DNA from: Conus ventricosus
Lineage: Eukaryota > Mollusca > Gastropoda > Neogastropoda > Conidae
NCBI GenBank assembly: GCA_018398815.1
Contig: CM031607.1
Span: 89,455,499 to 89,519,498 of the forward strand
DNA length: 64,000 nucleotides
Reading direction: 5' to 3'
The position numbers and the translations under genes are program-made. A model generated the notes under the pieces. The model saw only the letters and a program-made list of their open reading frames with translations, did not search any database and had not been told where the DNA came from. Shown here in pieces: positions 1 through 10,024 of the stretch. How positions within the stretch are numbered: position 1 is the first letter of the stretch; each line of letters starts with the position of its first letter.

Positions 1-170
1 TTATTGGGTACCTTCACATTATGGGATATATTATAATGAAGTGGTTGATCGAGCAGGCTAAAAGGCAGCGCGTAATGTTGAAGGAACAATACAGCTGATA
101 TAAAAGTTAGATTTACATGAATGGCATAACAAACTTTTACAAAAACTTAAAAATTGGAATATATTAGGTA
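1..170 (+). mobile_element. LINE-A fragment, end of RNase H domain
   Basis: The first 110 bases nearly repeat 1602-1720, which encodes the last part of the RNase H domain of LINE-A. Both contain the stretch translated roughly as GYLHIMGYI. After about 170 the sequence no longer follows that domain and joins a reverse transcriptase segment that should lie upstream of it. This is therefore the tail of another copy, or the product of a deletion between tandem copies. The left edge lies outside the window. Confidence 0.7.
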
Positions 171-234
171 ACGTGTGCAAGTACATAGCGAATTTTTTTT
201 TATCAGAACGATTCATACATGTAAGTTGGAAACA

Positions 235-1243
235 CGTATTCAAAACCCAGAAAACGTCACATGGGTCTTCCTCAAGGCTCTGTTATTTCACCTATTTTGT
301 TAATATATTAATAGCAGGTTTACCAAATAATCTATCTAAAGACACAGTTGTGGCTCAGTATGCAGACGACATCTGTATGTGGATGAAGGTAACAATAAAA
401 CGTAACACCCCAGCTAGAGTATTAAACTATACCAAAAAAGTATATCAACGTGAACTAGATAAGTCAATATGTTTATGACAGAGAATGGCTTGAATCTATC
501 ATTGGAAAAAACAAAAATATGGTACTATTTAATTCTGGGTGCAACCCAGAAAAACTCCCTACTTTCACAATCAATGGAAATGTCATTAATTATACACAAA
601 CTGTAAAATGTCTGGGAGTTTATCTTTCGTCAAAACTCTCATGGACTCACATATAGATTTACATACTAAACAAGGCAAGGAAAGCTTTAAATTTTCTCAA
701 AATTATAAGTAAACAACACTGGGGCCAAGATACTAGAGTGCTTGTATCCCTTGCAAATTCTCTTGTGCGTTCACGGTTAACTTATGCTCAGGAAATATTT
801 TAGTGCTCCAAGCATTTGTTAAACAAACTACAAAGTATAGATTGTAAAGCTTATAAATTAGCCATTGGGGTACCATCTCATGCTTCAAATTTAGGGACTT
901 ATAAGGAAGCGGGTGTTCTACCACTTGATAACCACAGAAAAGTTTGTGCGTCAAAATATGTATTAAAATCATCTGCATATGATACCTTTAGTAAAACAGG
1001 AAGTAAATCTGGACTTGCAACATGATTTTGTTAAAAGAGCAAAAATATATACATTCTCTACAACCAATAAATACATATGTCTCGGATATGATTAACTCTG
1101 CAGATTTAAAAGATAAAGAGGTTGCCATGAAGCCTTCTTTCTCGCCAGTTCCATCATGGGAACAAGTTAAACCTAATTTTGATATAGACCAACTAAGATA
1201 CGAACAAAGATCAATCACTGAATATATTAAAAACATTGATTAA
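235..1243 (+). pseudogene. LINE-A reverse transcriptase, broken
   Basis: This would copy the element RNA at the target site. The catalytic motif C is readable as QYADDICMWM near 356-385. Motif B (LPQGS-type) just upstream is frame-shifted. Downstream, the segments reading LPTFTINGNV (near 560) and NKLQSIDCKAYKLAIGVP (816-880) match the thumb and connection region of the second copy. At least four frame changes interrupt it. Motif A and the fingers are missing. It is recognisable as a non-LTR reverse transcriptase but cannot be functional. Confidence 0.75.
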
Positions 1244-1259
1244 TTTACACATAGAGAGT

Positions 1260-2151
1260 CATTATAATGATCTATTAAAATATATACAGACGGATCTGTC
1301 CTCGAGAATGGCAAGACAGGGGCAGCATTTGTAATTCCTTCACTAAACATAGTGAAACAGTATCATATCGGTGATCATTACTCCATTTTTACTGCTGAAT
1401 TGGTAGCAATATTAAAGGCGGTACAGCATATCATAGATCTTCCAACAAACTGGCCCAAATGTTAAAGTGTTATTATGTGTCGATTCGAAATCTGCACTTC
1501 AAGCTATCAAATGTCAAAATGTTAAAACGCGTCTCGAAATGATACTACAAATAAAACATGCAATACATCAGTTATCAGCTAAAAACATCAGTATCACTTT
1601 TTTTGGGTACCTTCACATTATGGGATATATTTTAATGAAGTGGTTGACCGAGCAGTTAAAAGAGCAGCGCGTAATTGTTGAAGGAGCAATACAGCTGAAT
1701 ATGAAGTTAGATTTACATGAATGCTATAAACATATTGAAAAAATATCTAAAGATGAATTGATAATATTCTGATGACATCAAACAGTCAATATTCACAAAA
1801 TTGTATAAAAGGATTAAATGAACCTATCGCAGATTCAAATTTACTCTTGACATATCTTACTATTCTAGTAATACAAAATCCAGACATATTATAACTTTGA
1901 TGTTTAAACTTCGTCTAAATGCTTTTAGAACAAAATTTTCTAAAGATGTAAATTGTATATGTAGAAACCAGATTACTATAAAGCATTTACTCCTACACTG
2001 TTCGGAAATTAAAGCACTCATTACTAAAACTTTAGGGGGCGTGCTGCTACCTTATGAGCCATTATCCATTGAAAAAATTGTAAATGACTTTCAGCTTCTA
2101 AAACTTTTCCCCCAAATTTTGCATTCCAGTCCTGTTGGCATTTTTCTTTGA
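1260..2151 (+). pseudogene. LINE-A RNase H and C-terminal CCHC region, broken
   Basis: The RNase H domain starts with IYTDGSVLENGKTGAAFVIP near 1272-1335, which carries the first catalytic aspartate. It continues with TAELVAILKAVQ (catalytic glutamate) and LLCVDSKSALQAIK (second aspartate). After a frame change the segment at 1897-2151 contains CICRNQITIKHLLLHC, a C-x-C-x7-H-x4-C arrangement typical of the tail of LINE ORF2 proteins. It ends SSPVGIFL, matching HSPVGIYL in the second copy. RNase H would remove RNA from the cDNA hybrid. Several indels make it non-functional. Confidence 0.75.
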
Positions 2152-2776
2152 TTTGTTGATTTATTGTTGTTCTTTCCTGCGTTATTGGATTATATCTGTT
2201 AATTGTTAGGATAGTAGGACACATTGGGAATTTATTGCTTTTAGATTTAAGATATTTAAAACAATCTGAATATTCTAGGCAGTATGCAAGTAAATTTTTC
2301 TAACCATAACTCGAGATTACGGGTTCGAACTTTTACATTGGTGGCAATCCTGGGATGGCTTTCATTGATTGGCTGGGCTGTGGACCACATAACGTGAATT
2401 GTTTGCAGTCCAAATCTATAGATACTTTATAATGAAACCCGATCTGTCAACGTACTAATGGAATAGATTGATACGTGAAGGACAGAAAGAAAGGGTGAAG
2501 GCAGATTATTCACTATTACTAATGGACACTATACACCATCACCACAAACAATAAAAACCCCAAATCCAGTAACTCATACCTACCTTCCCCCCCCACCCCC
2601 CCCCCCCCCACACATTTCTTTATTATTCTATCCTATTTAGTTTACTATCTATTATTTTATTTTAATCAATTTATTTCTTCATTTAATTTATTTTATCTTA
2701 CTATACTATTATTTTATTTGATATTTATTTATTTTTTTTAAATATCACCTTTGGGTGAACAGACGTTAAATCAAAG
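2152..2776 (+). other. LINE-A copy 1 3' untranslated region with terminal hairpin
   Basis: This is AT-rich non-coding sequence with C-rich patches near 2587-2610. It ends with a hairpin at 2746-2757 (CACC-TTTG-GGTG) followed by AGACGTTAAATCAAAG. The second copy ends with CACTTTTAGTG and GACGTTAAACTAAAG, so the stem is kept although a base pair has changed. Such stem-loops are the usual recognition signal for the reverse transcriptase at LINE 3' ends. Confidence 0.6.
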
Positions 2777-2780
2777 ATGA

Positions 2781-2850
2781 TCACACACACACACACACAC
2801 ACACACCCCACACACCCCAAAACACACACACACACACCACACACCCCACA
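2781..2850. repeat. (CA)n microsatellite at the LINE-A copy 1 tail
   Basis: A run of CA dinucleotides with CCCA interruptions directly follows the LINE 3' terminus. It probably grew from the retrotransposon tail. Confidence 0.9.
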
Positions 2851-2919
2851 AAATAGCGGCTACTTTTTCCAATTTAGCCAAAAAGTGTGCGGAGTCTTTC
2901 GCAAAATAGTGGACAAAAA

Positions 2920-4160
2920 ATGGTCATGTTGACCAGAAGCAGGGCTGAGGCAGGCAGTTCATTAGTTTCCACTGCGAAACTAAGTCAAAGGGGCCCTACC
3001 AAAAGGCAAATTTGACTGGAAAAATAAATAAAGATTGCCAGTCGGGGGAAAAACGTTTGGTTGCCGGTGGACAAATCCTTCGACCCGGATTTTCCCCGAA
3101 GAGACATGAAAACCCCCAACAGGAGAAACAATCAGCAACATTGAAATATTACAAGAAATTATTAAAACTCTGTGCGATCGGGTTGCAAAATTGGAACTAA
3201 CCATTCAGGTACAGCCCGAAATACTTAAACTCACTTTTCCCAGCAAGCAATGATGGTGGAAAAAGCCGGGACCCAGACAGAGACGCTGACTTACAGCCCT
3301 ATGCTGAAGCGTACGCTGTGGACCACCATCGCCACAGCCGTCTACACTGCCCAAGGGTTCCCCCTCAGAAACAACTGGGGGGACAGAAAAGCCGGGAACG
3401 CCCAAAACAAAAAGTAGGCGGCAAAAAGCTAGAAGAAAAGAACAAAAATGTGAGAAAAAAAAAAACTATGAGTAAGAAAAAAAACAACGTCAAGACGTCT
3501 GATGTTAAAAGTACGCAATCGAACATCTCCGGAAGAAAAAGGAAATCTCAAACCCCTGACCTTCCCAAAGTTGTGTTTTCTCCAAAACTCAGTGACAAAC
3601 AAAGTGAACAACGACAGGCTTGGTCGCTCCTATGGATTTAGAGCAGTGTCAAAAAAAGCTAACATGATCAAAGATCTTCAACCCCCCTTTGAATCTCCCT
3701 CACCAATCAGCAAGACAACCACTGGATGCGGTAGTTATTCACTGTGCTATGAACGATGCCCAAAGGCAGTTCATTTGCCAACTGCATCCGGAACTTTACT
3801 AAACAGTCCCCTGACCTGAAAGTCATAGTCAGCAAAATGGCTAAAGTCAGAAAATCCAAATAAATACAAAGGTAGAAATTTTTAAACGCCCTCTTAATTT
3901 CGGGAATTAAGTGACGACACGAACATCTCCTTCGTGAGCCATTCCAACCTCCTGGCCCAACTCGGGAAACCCTTAAGGCGGCCTCCATCCCACCTACGAG
4001 GGGCCATTTGTCATCCAAAGAACATCGGGGGGACAATCAGGGACGTCTTTCTGGCAGAGACCAGGGAAAGGGGTCGCTCGACACCCAGGGCCTACCAGTC
4101 TTCACACCAGATCCGCGTCACACCTTCGGACCATGGTGAACATGTACAGCCCACTGTATG
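2920..4160 (+). pseudogene. LINE-A ORF1-like region with SGNH-type motif
   Basis: Frame-shifted segments read as one protein region: a polar N-terminus, a lysine-rich basic block near 3390-3500 and, near 3727-3760, DAVVIHCAMNDAQ. The last resembles the GxND block of SGNH/GDSL hydrolases, a domain carried by ORF1 of some CR1/L2-type LINEs. Further on, ISFVSHSNLLAQLG and HLRGAICHPKNIGG (3930-4035) continue it. The product would bind element RNA or lipid. The assignment to LINE-A rests on position alone, because the reverse transcriptase type and the ORF1 type are not the usual pair. Confidence 0.45.
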
Positions 4161-4425
4161 ACTGGTATAATCACTCACTGGAACACTTGTGAAAACTCCA
4201 GTACTCAGCATTTTGACAGTTCAACCGCCACCTGGTTTTACTGTAAAGCTAATAACCAGTTGTATCGAACATTTTCCTTCGACCATACCCCAAAATCACT
4301 CACTACACGGGGGAATTTATTATAAAATTTTTAGTATTATCACACTATCATTTTAAATTAAGTAATTTTCTTTTATTTCGATAATTCCCTTGTCTCATTT
4401 ATTTTTCCTTCTGGGCCCCATGTCT
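4161..4425 (+). other. Spacer between LINE-A ORF1 and ORF2
   Basis: AT-rich sequence without a convincing reading frame lies between the ORF1-like region and the endonuclease. I see no other feature in it. Confidence 0.4.
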
Positions 4426-4429
4426 TTGA

Positions 4430-4791
4430 ACAAAGGCTTTAAGTGTTCCAGTGGAACAGTAGATCCATCTCAACTGGCCTAACCAGTTGTTCAACATCGC
4501 GTACATGAAAAATATAATTGTGTTGGCCTTACAATCACTGAATGTACAAAAAGATAAATTCCCCCAAGCTTTGCCATTATTACTATCTTCCAAAAAGTGA
4601 ATACCATCGAGAAAGTCAATGAAACCATTTATTTTGAAGAAGGCGTAAAGTACACGCCGTGTATAGTCCTGTTCCACCAGCATTCTAGGGTCCATTCTTG
4701 CGCTATTAAAATCAGGTTGGCTCAGACACATCAACGTTTTGTGTCAGTTTATCTGCCACTGGGCCCAATGATGCAAATACCGAATGGCTTC
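4430..4791 (+). pseudogene. LINE-A endonuclease, N-terminal half
   Basis: The translation begins close to FQWNSRSISTGLTQL, the usual start of an apurinic-type LINE endonuclease, followed by VLALQSLNVQ. Near its end FVSVYLPLGP corresponds to the strand before the catalytic core. The reading is then cut by the Gypsy LTR and resumes after it with the GDFNAH motif. The endonuclease would nick target DNA. At least three frame changes are present. Confidence 0.65.
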
Positions 4792-4945
4792 TGTGACAAT
4801 GCCTTGTCGGAATCGACTCGACATAGCAGACGCAGACGATGTTTATACAGAGGCGTTACGTGTGTAACCTTTCCCGGACATGCGCAGAGCGCCATAACAA
4901 CTAACGTTCTTCCTCTCAACTGAAAAACAGTCCAGTTACGACGCA
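4792..4945 (+). repeat. 5' LTR of Gypsy element
   Basis: It matches 9084-9226 along its length (TGTGACAAT at the start, CAGTCCAGTTAC near the end). The exact right edge is uncertain by about 6 bp because the two copies diverge after GTTAC. A TGG immediately after could begin the primer binding site, which would place the end at CA. Confidence 0.8.
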
Positions 4946-4963
4946 TGGCGTCAGCTTTGGGGG
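4946..4963 (+). promoter_or_regulatory. Possible primer binding site
   Basis: The sequence TGGCGTCAGC follows the 5' LTR directly. Primer binding sites pair with a tRNA 3' end and so start with TGG. The same bases could also encode the first codons of gag, so the call is tentative. Confidence 0.35.
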
Positions 4964-5765
4964 CTACGAATTACGCTACGAAAATGGCATTCATAAACCC
5001 TCCTGACGAGTTTGACTTTACAAAACCTAGTGGTTGGCTGCTTGGAAGCAGAGGTTTTGCAGGTATCGTGAAGCATCAAAACTTTACAAAGAAGACAAGA
5101 TGGTTCAGGTGAGTAGCATGATCTATGCCATGGGACCAGAGGCTGAACGAGTTTATTCGACTTTCATGATTGGGTAATAACTCGACACTTGAGAAAGTCA
5201 TAAAATGTTTTAATGAAAACTTTGTTCCCAGGGGTGAGTATTATGCATGAGAGAGCCTTGTTCTTTTCACGAAATAAAAACTTGCTGATGAGAACATTTA
5301 AAACATACGTCAGAAAGCTGTACGAACTTTCTGGAATGGCTAATTTTGCAAACAGAGGAAAGCATCAGGGATAGGGTTGTTCTTGGTGTACGGATACAGA
5401 ACTCTCAAAAGCAGCAGTTAAACCTGACCTTACTTTAAAGGGAAATGCTCTACAGCAAGCATGTCAGTCTGAGTTGGTTAAGCTGCAACTTAATGGCAAG
5501 GACATGCTACTGGTGCTACCCTTGATTCAGTCAAGCATAGTCTCCCAGACCTTCTTATCATAGAGGAGGCTACACTCATGGTCGAGGGAAATTCAGCAAG
5601 TAAACCTCTTGGTACTCACTTTGATAGAAGCATTTCAAAATATGTTGCAACTGCGGATTTCAACATGCTAAAGATCGTGCACAGCAAAAGGGAAGCAGTG
5701 TCGAAGTTGCGGCAAATATAACCACTTTCAGAAAGTCTGCCGTTCATTCAGAGTCAGCAAGTTCG
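4954..5765 (+). pseudogene. Gypsy gag polyprotein, broken
   Basis: Segments such as AFINPPDEFDFTKPSGW (near 4990) and the stretch ending FNENFVP (near 5230) match the matrix/capsid-like part of gag from invertebrate Gypsy elements. Near 5645-5750 there are two cysteine/histidine boxes. The second reads C-x2-C-x4-H-x4-C (CGKYNHFQKVC). These would bind packaged RNA. Many frame changes separate the pieces. Confidence 0.7.
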
Positions 5766-5789
5766 TGAAATTCAAGAGAATGTCTCCAG

Positions 5790-5940
5790 AAGTGAACTGA
5801 AGCCCCCCCACTTTTTCTTGGAAGCATTGACAAGAAGAATGAAGAACCGCCATGGGTACAAACATCATGATTAATGGACATTCCATTAATTTTAATGGTA
5901 CCGATGTGACTATCATTTAAAAGAAAATATATGACAGTTT
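5790..5940 (+). pseudogene. Gypsy protease remnant
   Basis: A segment reading FLGSIDKKNEEPP is followed by IMINGHSINFNG-TDVTII. The aspartic protease signature D-T/S-G-A is expected exactly where the sequence has NGTDVT, so the active site appears lost to a short deletion. Its place between the zinc knuckles and reverse transcriptase fits a retroviral-type protease. Confidence 0.5.
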
Positions 5941-6129
5941 ACATCCAAGCCAAAGTTGAAAAGTCACAAGCCCTTTTGCAAAGTCCAGGAGGCCATCTGC
6001 ACATCGAGGAATGTTCATAGCCAGGTGAACAAGAATGACGGAAGACTGCTGCCTTTTGAGTCTTCGTCCTTGACAACAACTGCGATAATTCCTCAGTAGA
6101 GATGCAGCATTACGTCTGGGGTTTGTCAA

Positions 6130-7600
6130 AGACTTGGGCGATCTGAACAATCTGGTTTTTGAGAAATTGGAGATCCAGTCCAATGTGATCCAATCAAGAT
6201 CAGATAGAAGAAGACTGTACTCCTATCACATCGCCCCAGCAAGAAGAATACCAGTCCCTCTTATGCCAAAAGTTGAAGCAAAACTTCAGCGAATGGAGGC
6301 AAAGGGGGAAATTGAAGTACCACTGAACCTACCAACTGGTGCGCCCCAATTGTGCCAGTGTTGAAGAAGGGAGGCAGGGTGCGTATTTGTGTGGATTTAA
6401 AGAAACTGAACAGGGTTGTGAAAACGAGAACGCTATGTTCTACCAACACTGGAAGATATCATGCACAATCTGAAAGGACCGATGGTGTTCACAAAACTGG
6501 TGCGACGTTGGTTTCTGGCAGCTTCCTCTTGATGAGGAAACTGCAAAACTCACGACGTTTATGATACCGTTTGGAAGATACCTTTTCCGTCGTCTTCCGT
6601 TTGGGAATTTCGCTAGCTCTGGAAGTGTTCCAGAGAACAAAGGAATGATCCCGGGTGACATTGATGGAGTTTGAATGTTACATGGACGATATCCTCATTC
6701 ATGCAGAGTCTATGGGGGAACATGATTTAGCGTCTCGACACTACTTCAGCGCTTGTCAAAAGTGAGATTGAAGCTGACAAAGAAAAAATGTGAATTTAGC
6801 AAGAAGGAAATCGCTTCCTAGGACACATCTTCAGCAAGGATGGGATCAGGCCCCGATTATCAAAGCTCGAAGTGATCCGCAACATGACAAAATTTACAGA
6901 ACTGAGAGGTGGCTAGGAAAGGTTAACTACCTTGGCAGATTTCTCCCAAACCTGTAAACAATCCTGAAACCACTGAATGTTCTTCTCTGCAAAAGACACT
7001 CCATGGATTGGGACAGACCCCAAGCGATGCAGTCAAGAAAATAAAGGAGTTACTTTCTGAGACACCAACTCTTGCATTTTTTCGATGTCACAAAATCAAC
7101 TGTCGTCAGCGGATGCAAGCAATTATGGACTTGGAGGGTACTGCTTCAAAAATTTAAAGATGGAGAACTGAAGCCAATCGCTATTGCTCTCATACCCTTA
7201 CTGATGCAGAGAAAGGACACGCTCAGACTGAGAAAGAATGTCTAGCATGATTTGGGCGTGTGAGGGAAAATTTAACGTTACCCGGTAGACCTTAAAACTT
7301 TCACAGCCATCACTGACCACAGACAGTTTGTTCTCACTGTGAACTCCAAAGACTTGCAAGAAACACCCTTGAGATGCCAGCGACTTCTTATGCGTTTTGA
7401 TGCGCTACGATGTCAGAGCAGAATACACACCCGGCAAAAAAAATGGTTGTGGCTGAACATTATCCAGAAAACCCATTTCAAAAAAAACAGCTTTGACCTG
7501 CAAGAAGACGCCCAGGCTACGTTGATGAAATTGCTTATCTTGGCCTGCATCTGCGCCAAGATCAGTCAAAAACAAGGAGAAAACACAGCAAGATCCTAGC
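6130..7600 (+). pseudogene. Gypsy reverse transcriptase and RNase H, broken
   Basis: The reverse transcriptase is recognised by KKGGRVRICVDLKKLNRVVK (6365-6420) and, after frame changes, by LPFGISLALEVFQR (motif B region, 6590-6640) and CYMDDILIHAES (catalytic motif C, 6675-6710). RNase H follows, with ITDHRQFVLTVNSKDLQETP at 7308-7370 and the connection region to 7600. It would make the cDNA. Frameshifts recur roughly every 100-200 bases, so no functional protein can be made. Confidence 0.8.
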
Positions 7601-7699
7601 CTGAAAGCAGCATGATCTATACTTAGAATGGCTGGCCAAAGTATAAGAAACTTGTATCACATGAAGCGGACACTTTTTCACCATCCGGCAAGAATCAGT

Positions 7700-8640
7700 G
7701 TTCATGGTGGACTCTACTGAGAGGAGACAGGATAGTCATTTCCTTCATCCATGAGAACGAAATACTGAACACGATCCATGAAGGGGCACTTGGGCATATT
7801 TAAATGCCGCGAGCGAGCGAACCAGGCAGTTTGGTGGCCAGGCATGAGCAGGGACATTGAAGATGCCGTCTCAAATGTCGACATTGCCTTGAAAACCGCC
7901 CCTCTCAGCCCCATGAACCACTTTTACCATCAACTCTCCCAACCCATCCCTTTGAGAGGATTGGAGTGGACCTATGTGAGTATAAAGGAGGACTACTACC
8001 TGGTTTGTGTGGACTATTATTCCAGGTACATTAACATTGCTCATCTGCAGAAACATCACAGCATATTCAGTGATCAACAAACTGAAAAAACATTTTTGCT
8101 CACCATGAGATTCCCGAAATTGTATCTCTGATAATGGGAAAAAAAGTTCTCATCTTTAGAATTCAAGAATTTTGCAACTGACTGGAACTTTTCCCATGTG
8201 ACCCGCAGCCCATTTCCCGCAAGCTAATGGAGCAGCGGAACGTGCCGTGAAGACAGCCAAACAGATTCTTCAACAAGAAGATGTGTTTCTGGCCTTGCTG
8301 ACCTTATCGCTCTACACCCCTTCCAGAGCTAGAAGCAAGCCCAGCAGAAAATAGCCTTTCAACGACGCTGAGGACGAATCTTCCCTCTATGCCTGGAACT
8401 CTGTTTCCTGGAAAAAATTGACCATGAGCTAGTGCGGAAATATAATGCAGCAAAGAAGCAGAAAAAAGAAAAGAAACTGTGACTGCCGTTATGGTGTTCG
8501 TTCTTTACCCGAGCTTCATCCTGGAGACCCTGTGCTAACAAAACAGATGGGGAGAGAGGTGGAAACACCCGGCGTGGTGAAGGGAAGAAATGCGCCCCAA
8601 GATCCTATATCATCCCGACAGCTATGGTGAGCTGAGGCGT
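7700..8640 (+). pseudogene. Gypsy integrase, broken
   Basis: HEGHLGIFKCRERA is the histidine part of the N-terminal HHCC domain (7775-7815), followed by VWWPGMSRDIED and a cysteine pair. The core includes GDYYLVCVDYYSRYINIA (7987-8040), where VCVDYYSR holds the second strand after the first aspartate region. The segment near 8220-8270 reads ANGAAERAVKTAKQIL and carries the catalytic glutamate. The enzyme would insert the cDNA. The C-terminal region to 8640 is degraded. Confidence 0.75.
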
Positions 8641-9073
8641 AACCGGAAGCACCTGTGCCTTCAACACCTGCTCCAACTCCAACCCGACTCCTCGACCTGG
8701 TTCTACTGATGATGCCCAGTCTACATCTACTGCTGATGAGGGCAACCTGTACTACTTCTCCAGCATGCGAGACTACTCCGGCTGTTACACCACACACCTG
8801 TACCCTGATCACACATTCCGTACACATAGGGGCAGGGTGTGCGAAAAACCCCGCACGTTTCCGACAAGACAGAGAAAATCCATGTGACCTGGTGCTTGGT
8901 GGTTTTGTTATTTTGTGTGATGTTTCACCAGTCAGGTGCGAAACAAACGCTTTGTGTTGATGGACAAACATGCTAGAGATTTATTTTAAAAACGAAAAAT
9001 GTAGAAGTGTTGTTTTATTCAACATTTAAATAAATATTTGTGCCCTAAACAATTTCAAAGAATAGTTCTTTTC
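8641..9073 (+). other. Gypsy 3' non-coding region
   Basis: This is low-information sequence between the end of the integrase and the polypurine tract. Open frames here have no recognisable content and probably represent the untranslated 3' part of the element. Confidence 0.4.
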
Positions 9074-9083
9074 CAAGAGGGGA
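9074..9083 (+). promoter_or_regulatory. Polypurine tract
   Basis: AAGAGGGGA lies immediately before the right LTR. This is the usual plus-strand primer site and fixes the LTR start. Confidence 0.7.
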
Positions 9084-9226
9084 TGTGACAATACCTTGTC
9101 GGAATCGACTCGACATAGCGACGATGTTTATACAGATGGCGTGACGTGTTAACTTTTCCCGGACATGCGCAGAGCTCCATAACAACTAACGTTCTTCCTC
9201 TCAACTGAAAAACAGTCTAGTTACCA
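9084..9226 (+). repeat. 3' LTR of Gypsy element
   Basis: It starts TGTGACAATACC and ends GTTACCA, matching the 5' LTR. After it the LINE-A endonuclease reading resumes, which shows that the element sits inside LINE-A. Confidence 0.85.
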
Positions 9227-9640
9227 TTGTTGTGGACAGATCAAAACAGCAAATTTCTAATCACTGGAGATTTTAATGCTCATTCTCCTTTTTGGGAAAA
9301 AAGGCTGCCAATTAATAACAAATAACCGATTCATTGAGAACCTTGTGGATTCATCTCTTTATCTGTTGAATGACGGTAGTATAACGCGCATCCCCGACAA
9401 TCCTAAACACAAACCAAGCGCTATAGATCTAACGTTAGTCTCTCCAGATCTAGCAACTAATGTGATTGGAATACCCCTGATGACACATTGAACAGCGATC
9501 ACATACCTATAACCATCAATTTTAAAAGCGCAAGATCTGAACCAACTGATCAGACTGAGAAAAAGTTCCAAAATTTAACTATAAGCTCGCCAACTGGAAT
9601 ACGTTTTCAGAATTATTAAGAACGTTTCAAATAAACTGTG
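9227..9640 (+). pseudogene. LINE-A endonuclease, C-terminal half
   Basis: FLITGDFNAHSPFW (9254-9300, in two frames) is the catalytic GDFNxH motif of the endonuclease/exonuclease/phosphatase fold. Further on, SAIDLTLVSPDLA (9417-9455) and SDHIPITINF (9494-9525) supply the conserved SxID and SDH motifs. It completes the half cut off at 4791. Three or more indels break it. Confidence 0.75.
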
Positions 9641-10024
9641 TTGACGTTACCACCCAAGATATTGACAAGCAATATTATCTCTTTCAAAACGCTTTGCCGT
9701 ATGCCGCAAATCATCAATTCCAAGGATACAATCTATGGTTTCTAAAAAGCATTTGGGCAATGTCTGGTGGAATGAAGCTTGTGAGAAGGCGAAAAAGGAG
9801 AAAAAGTTAAAGTTAAAAGCATACAAACGAAATAAGTGCGCTGAAAATCTTCTTGAGAAAAATATATTGAGAATGAAGTGAGGCAGGGAACAGTAAACAA
9901 AAAACAGTAAACAAGTAGGGTACATTTTGCTCCCATAAGGAAACCTAACACAAAGTAACTTTTATTCAAGACTAGCACAGCCTTTTAAACTTTTATTATT
10001 GAGAAAAAGAAACCAAAAAATGAA

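Larger units (their letters stand above)
171..2776 (+). mobile_element. LINE-A copy 1, 5'-truncated non-LTR retrotransposon
   Basis: The order is reverse transcriptase from motif B onward, thumb region, RNase H, a C-terminal cysteine/histidine motif and a 3' untranslated region. It aligns along its length with the second copy at 10920-17510. The 3' end has a short hairpin, a GACGTTAAA-type terminus and then a (CA)n tract, as in the second copy. Endonuclease and ORF1 are absent, so it is a dead, 5'-truncated copy. Confidence 0.8.
4792..9226 (+). mobile_element. Ty3/Gypsy LTR retrotransposon inserted in LINE-A
   Basis: Two direct repeats of about 145 bp begin with TGTGACAAT. The right one is preceded by a purine-rich tract (AAGAGGGGA). 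Between them, in Gypsy order, are gag with zinc knuckles, a protease remnant, reverse transcriptase with YMDDIL, RNase H and an integrase. The two LTRs differ by roughly ten changes and indels, so the insertion is not recent or the sequence carries errors. I could not find a perfect target duplication. All frames are broken. Confidence 0.85.

Noticed and set aside
4399..4734. 111-codon minus-strand frame
   Set aside because: The plus strand of this stretch reads as LINE endonuclease (FQWNSRSIS, VLALQSLNVQ), so the minus frame is a shadow.
4787..9231. A perfect target-site duplication for the Gypsy element
   Set aside because: Flanking bases GGCTTC and CATTG do not match at any reasonable LTR edge, so I make no claim.
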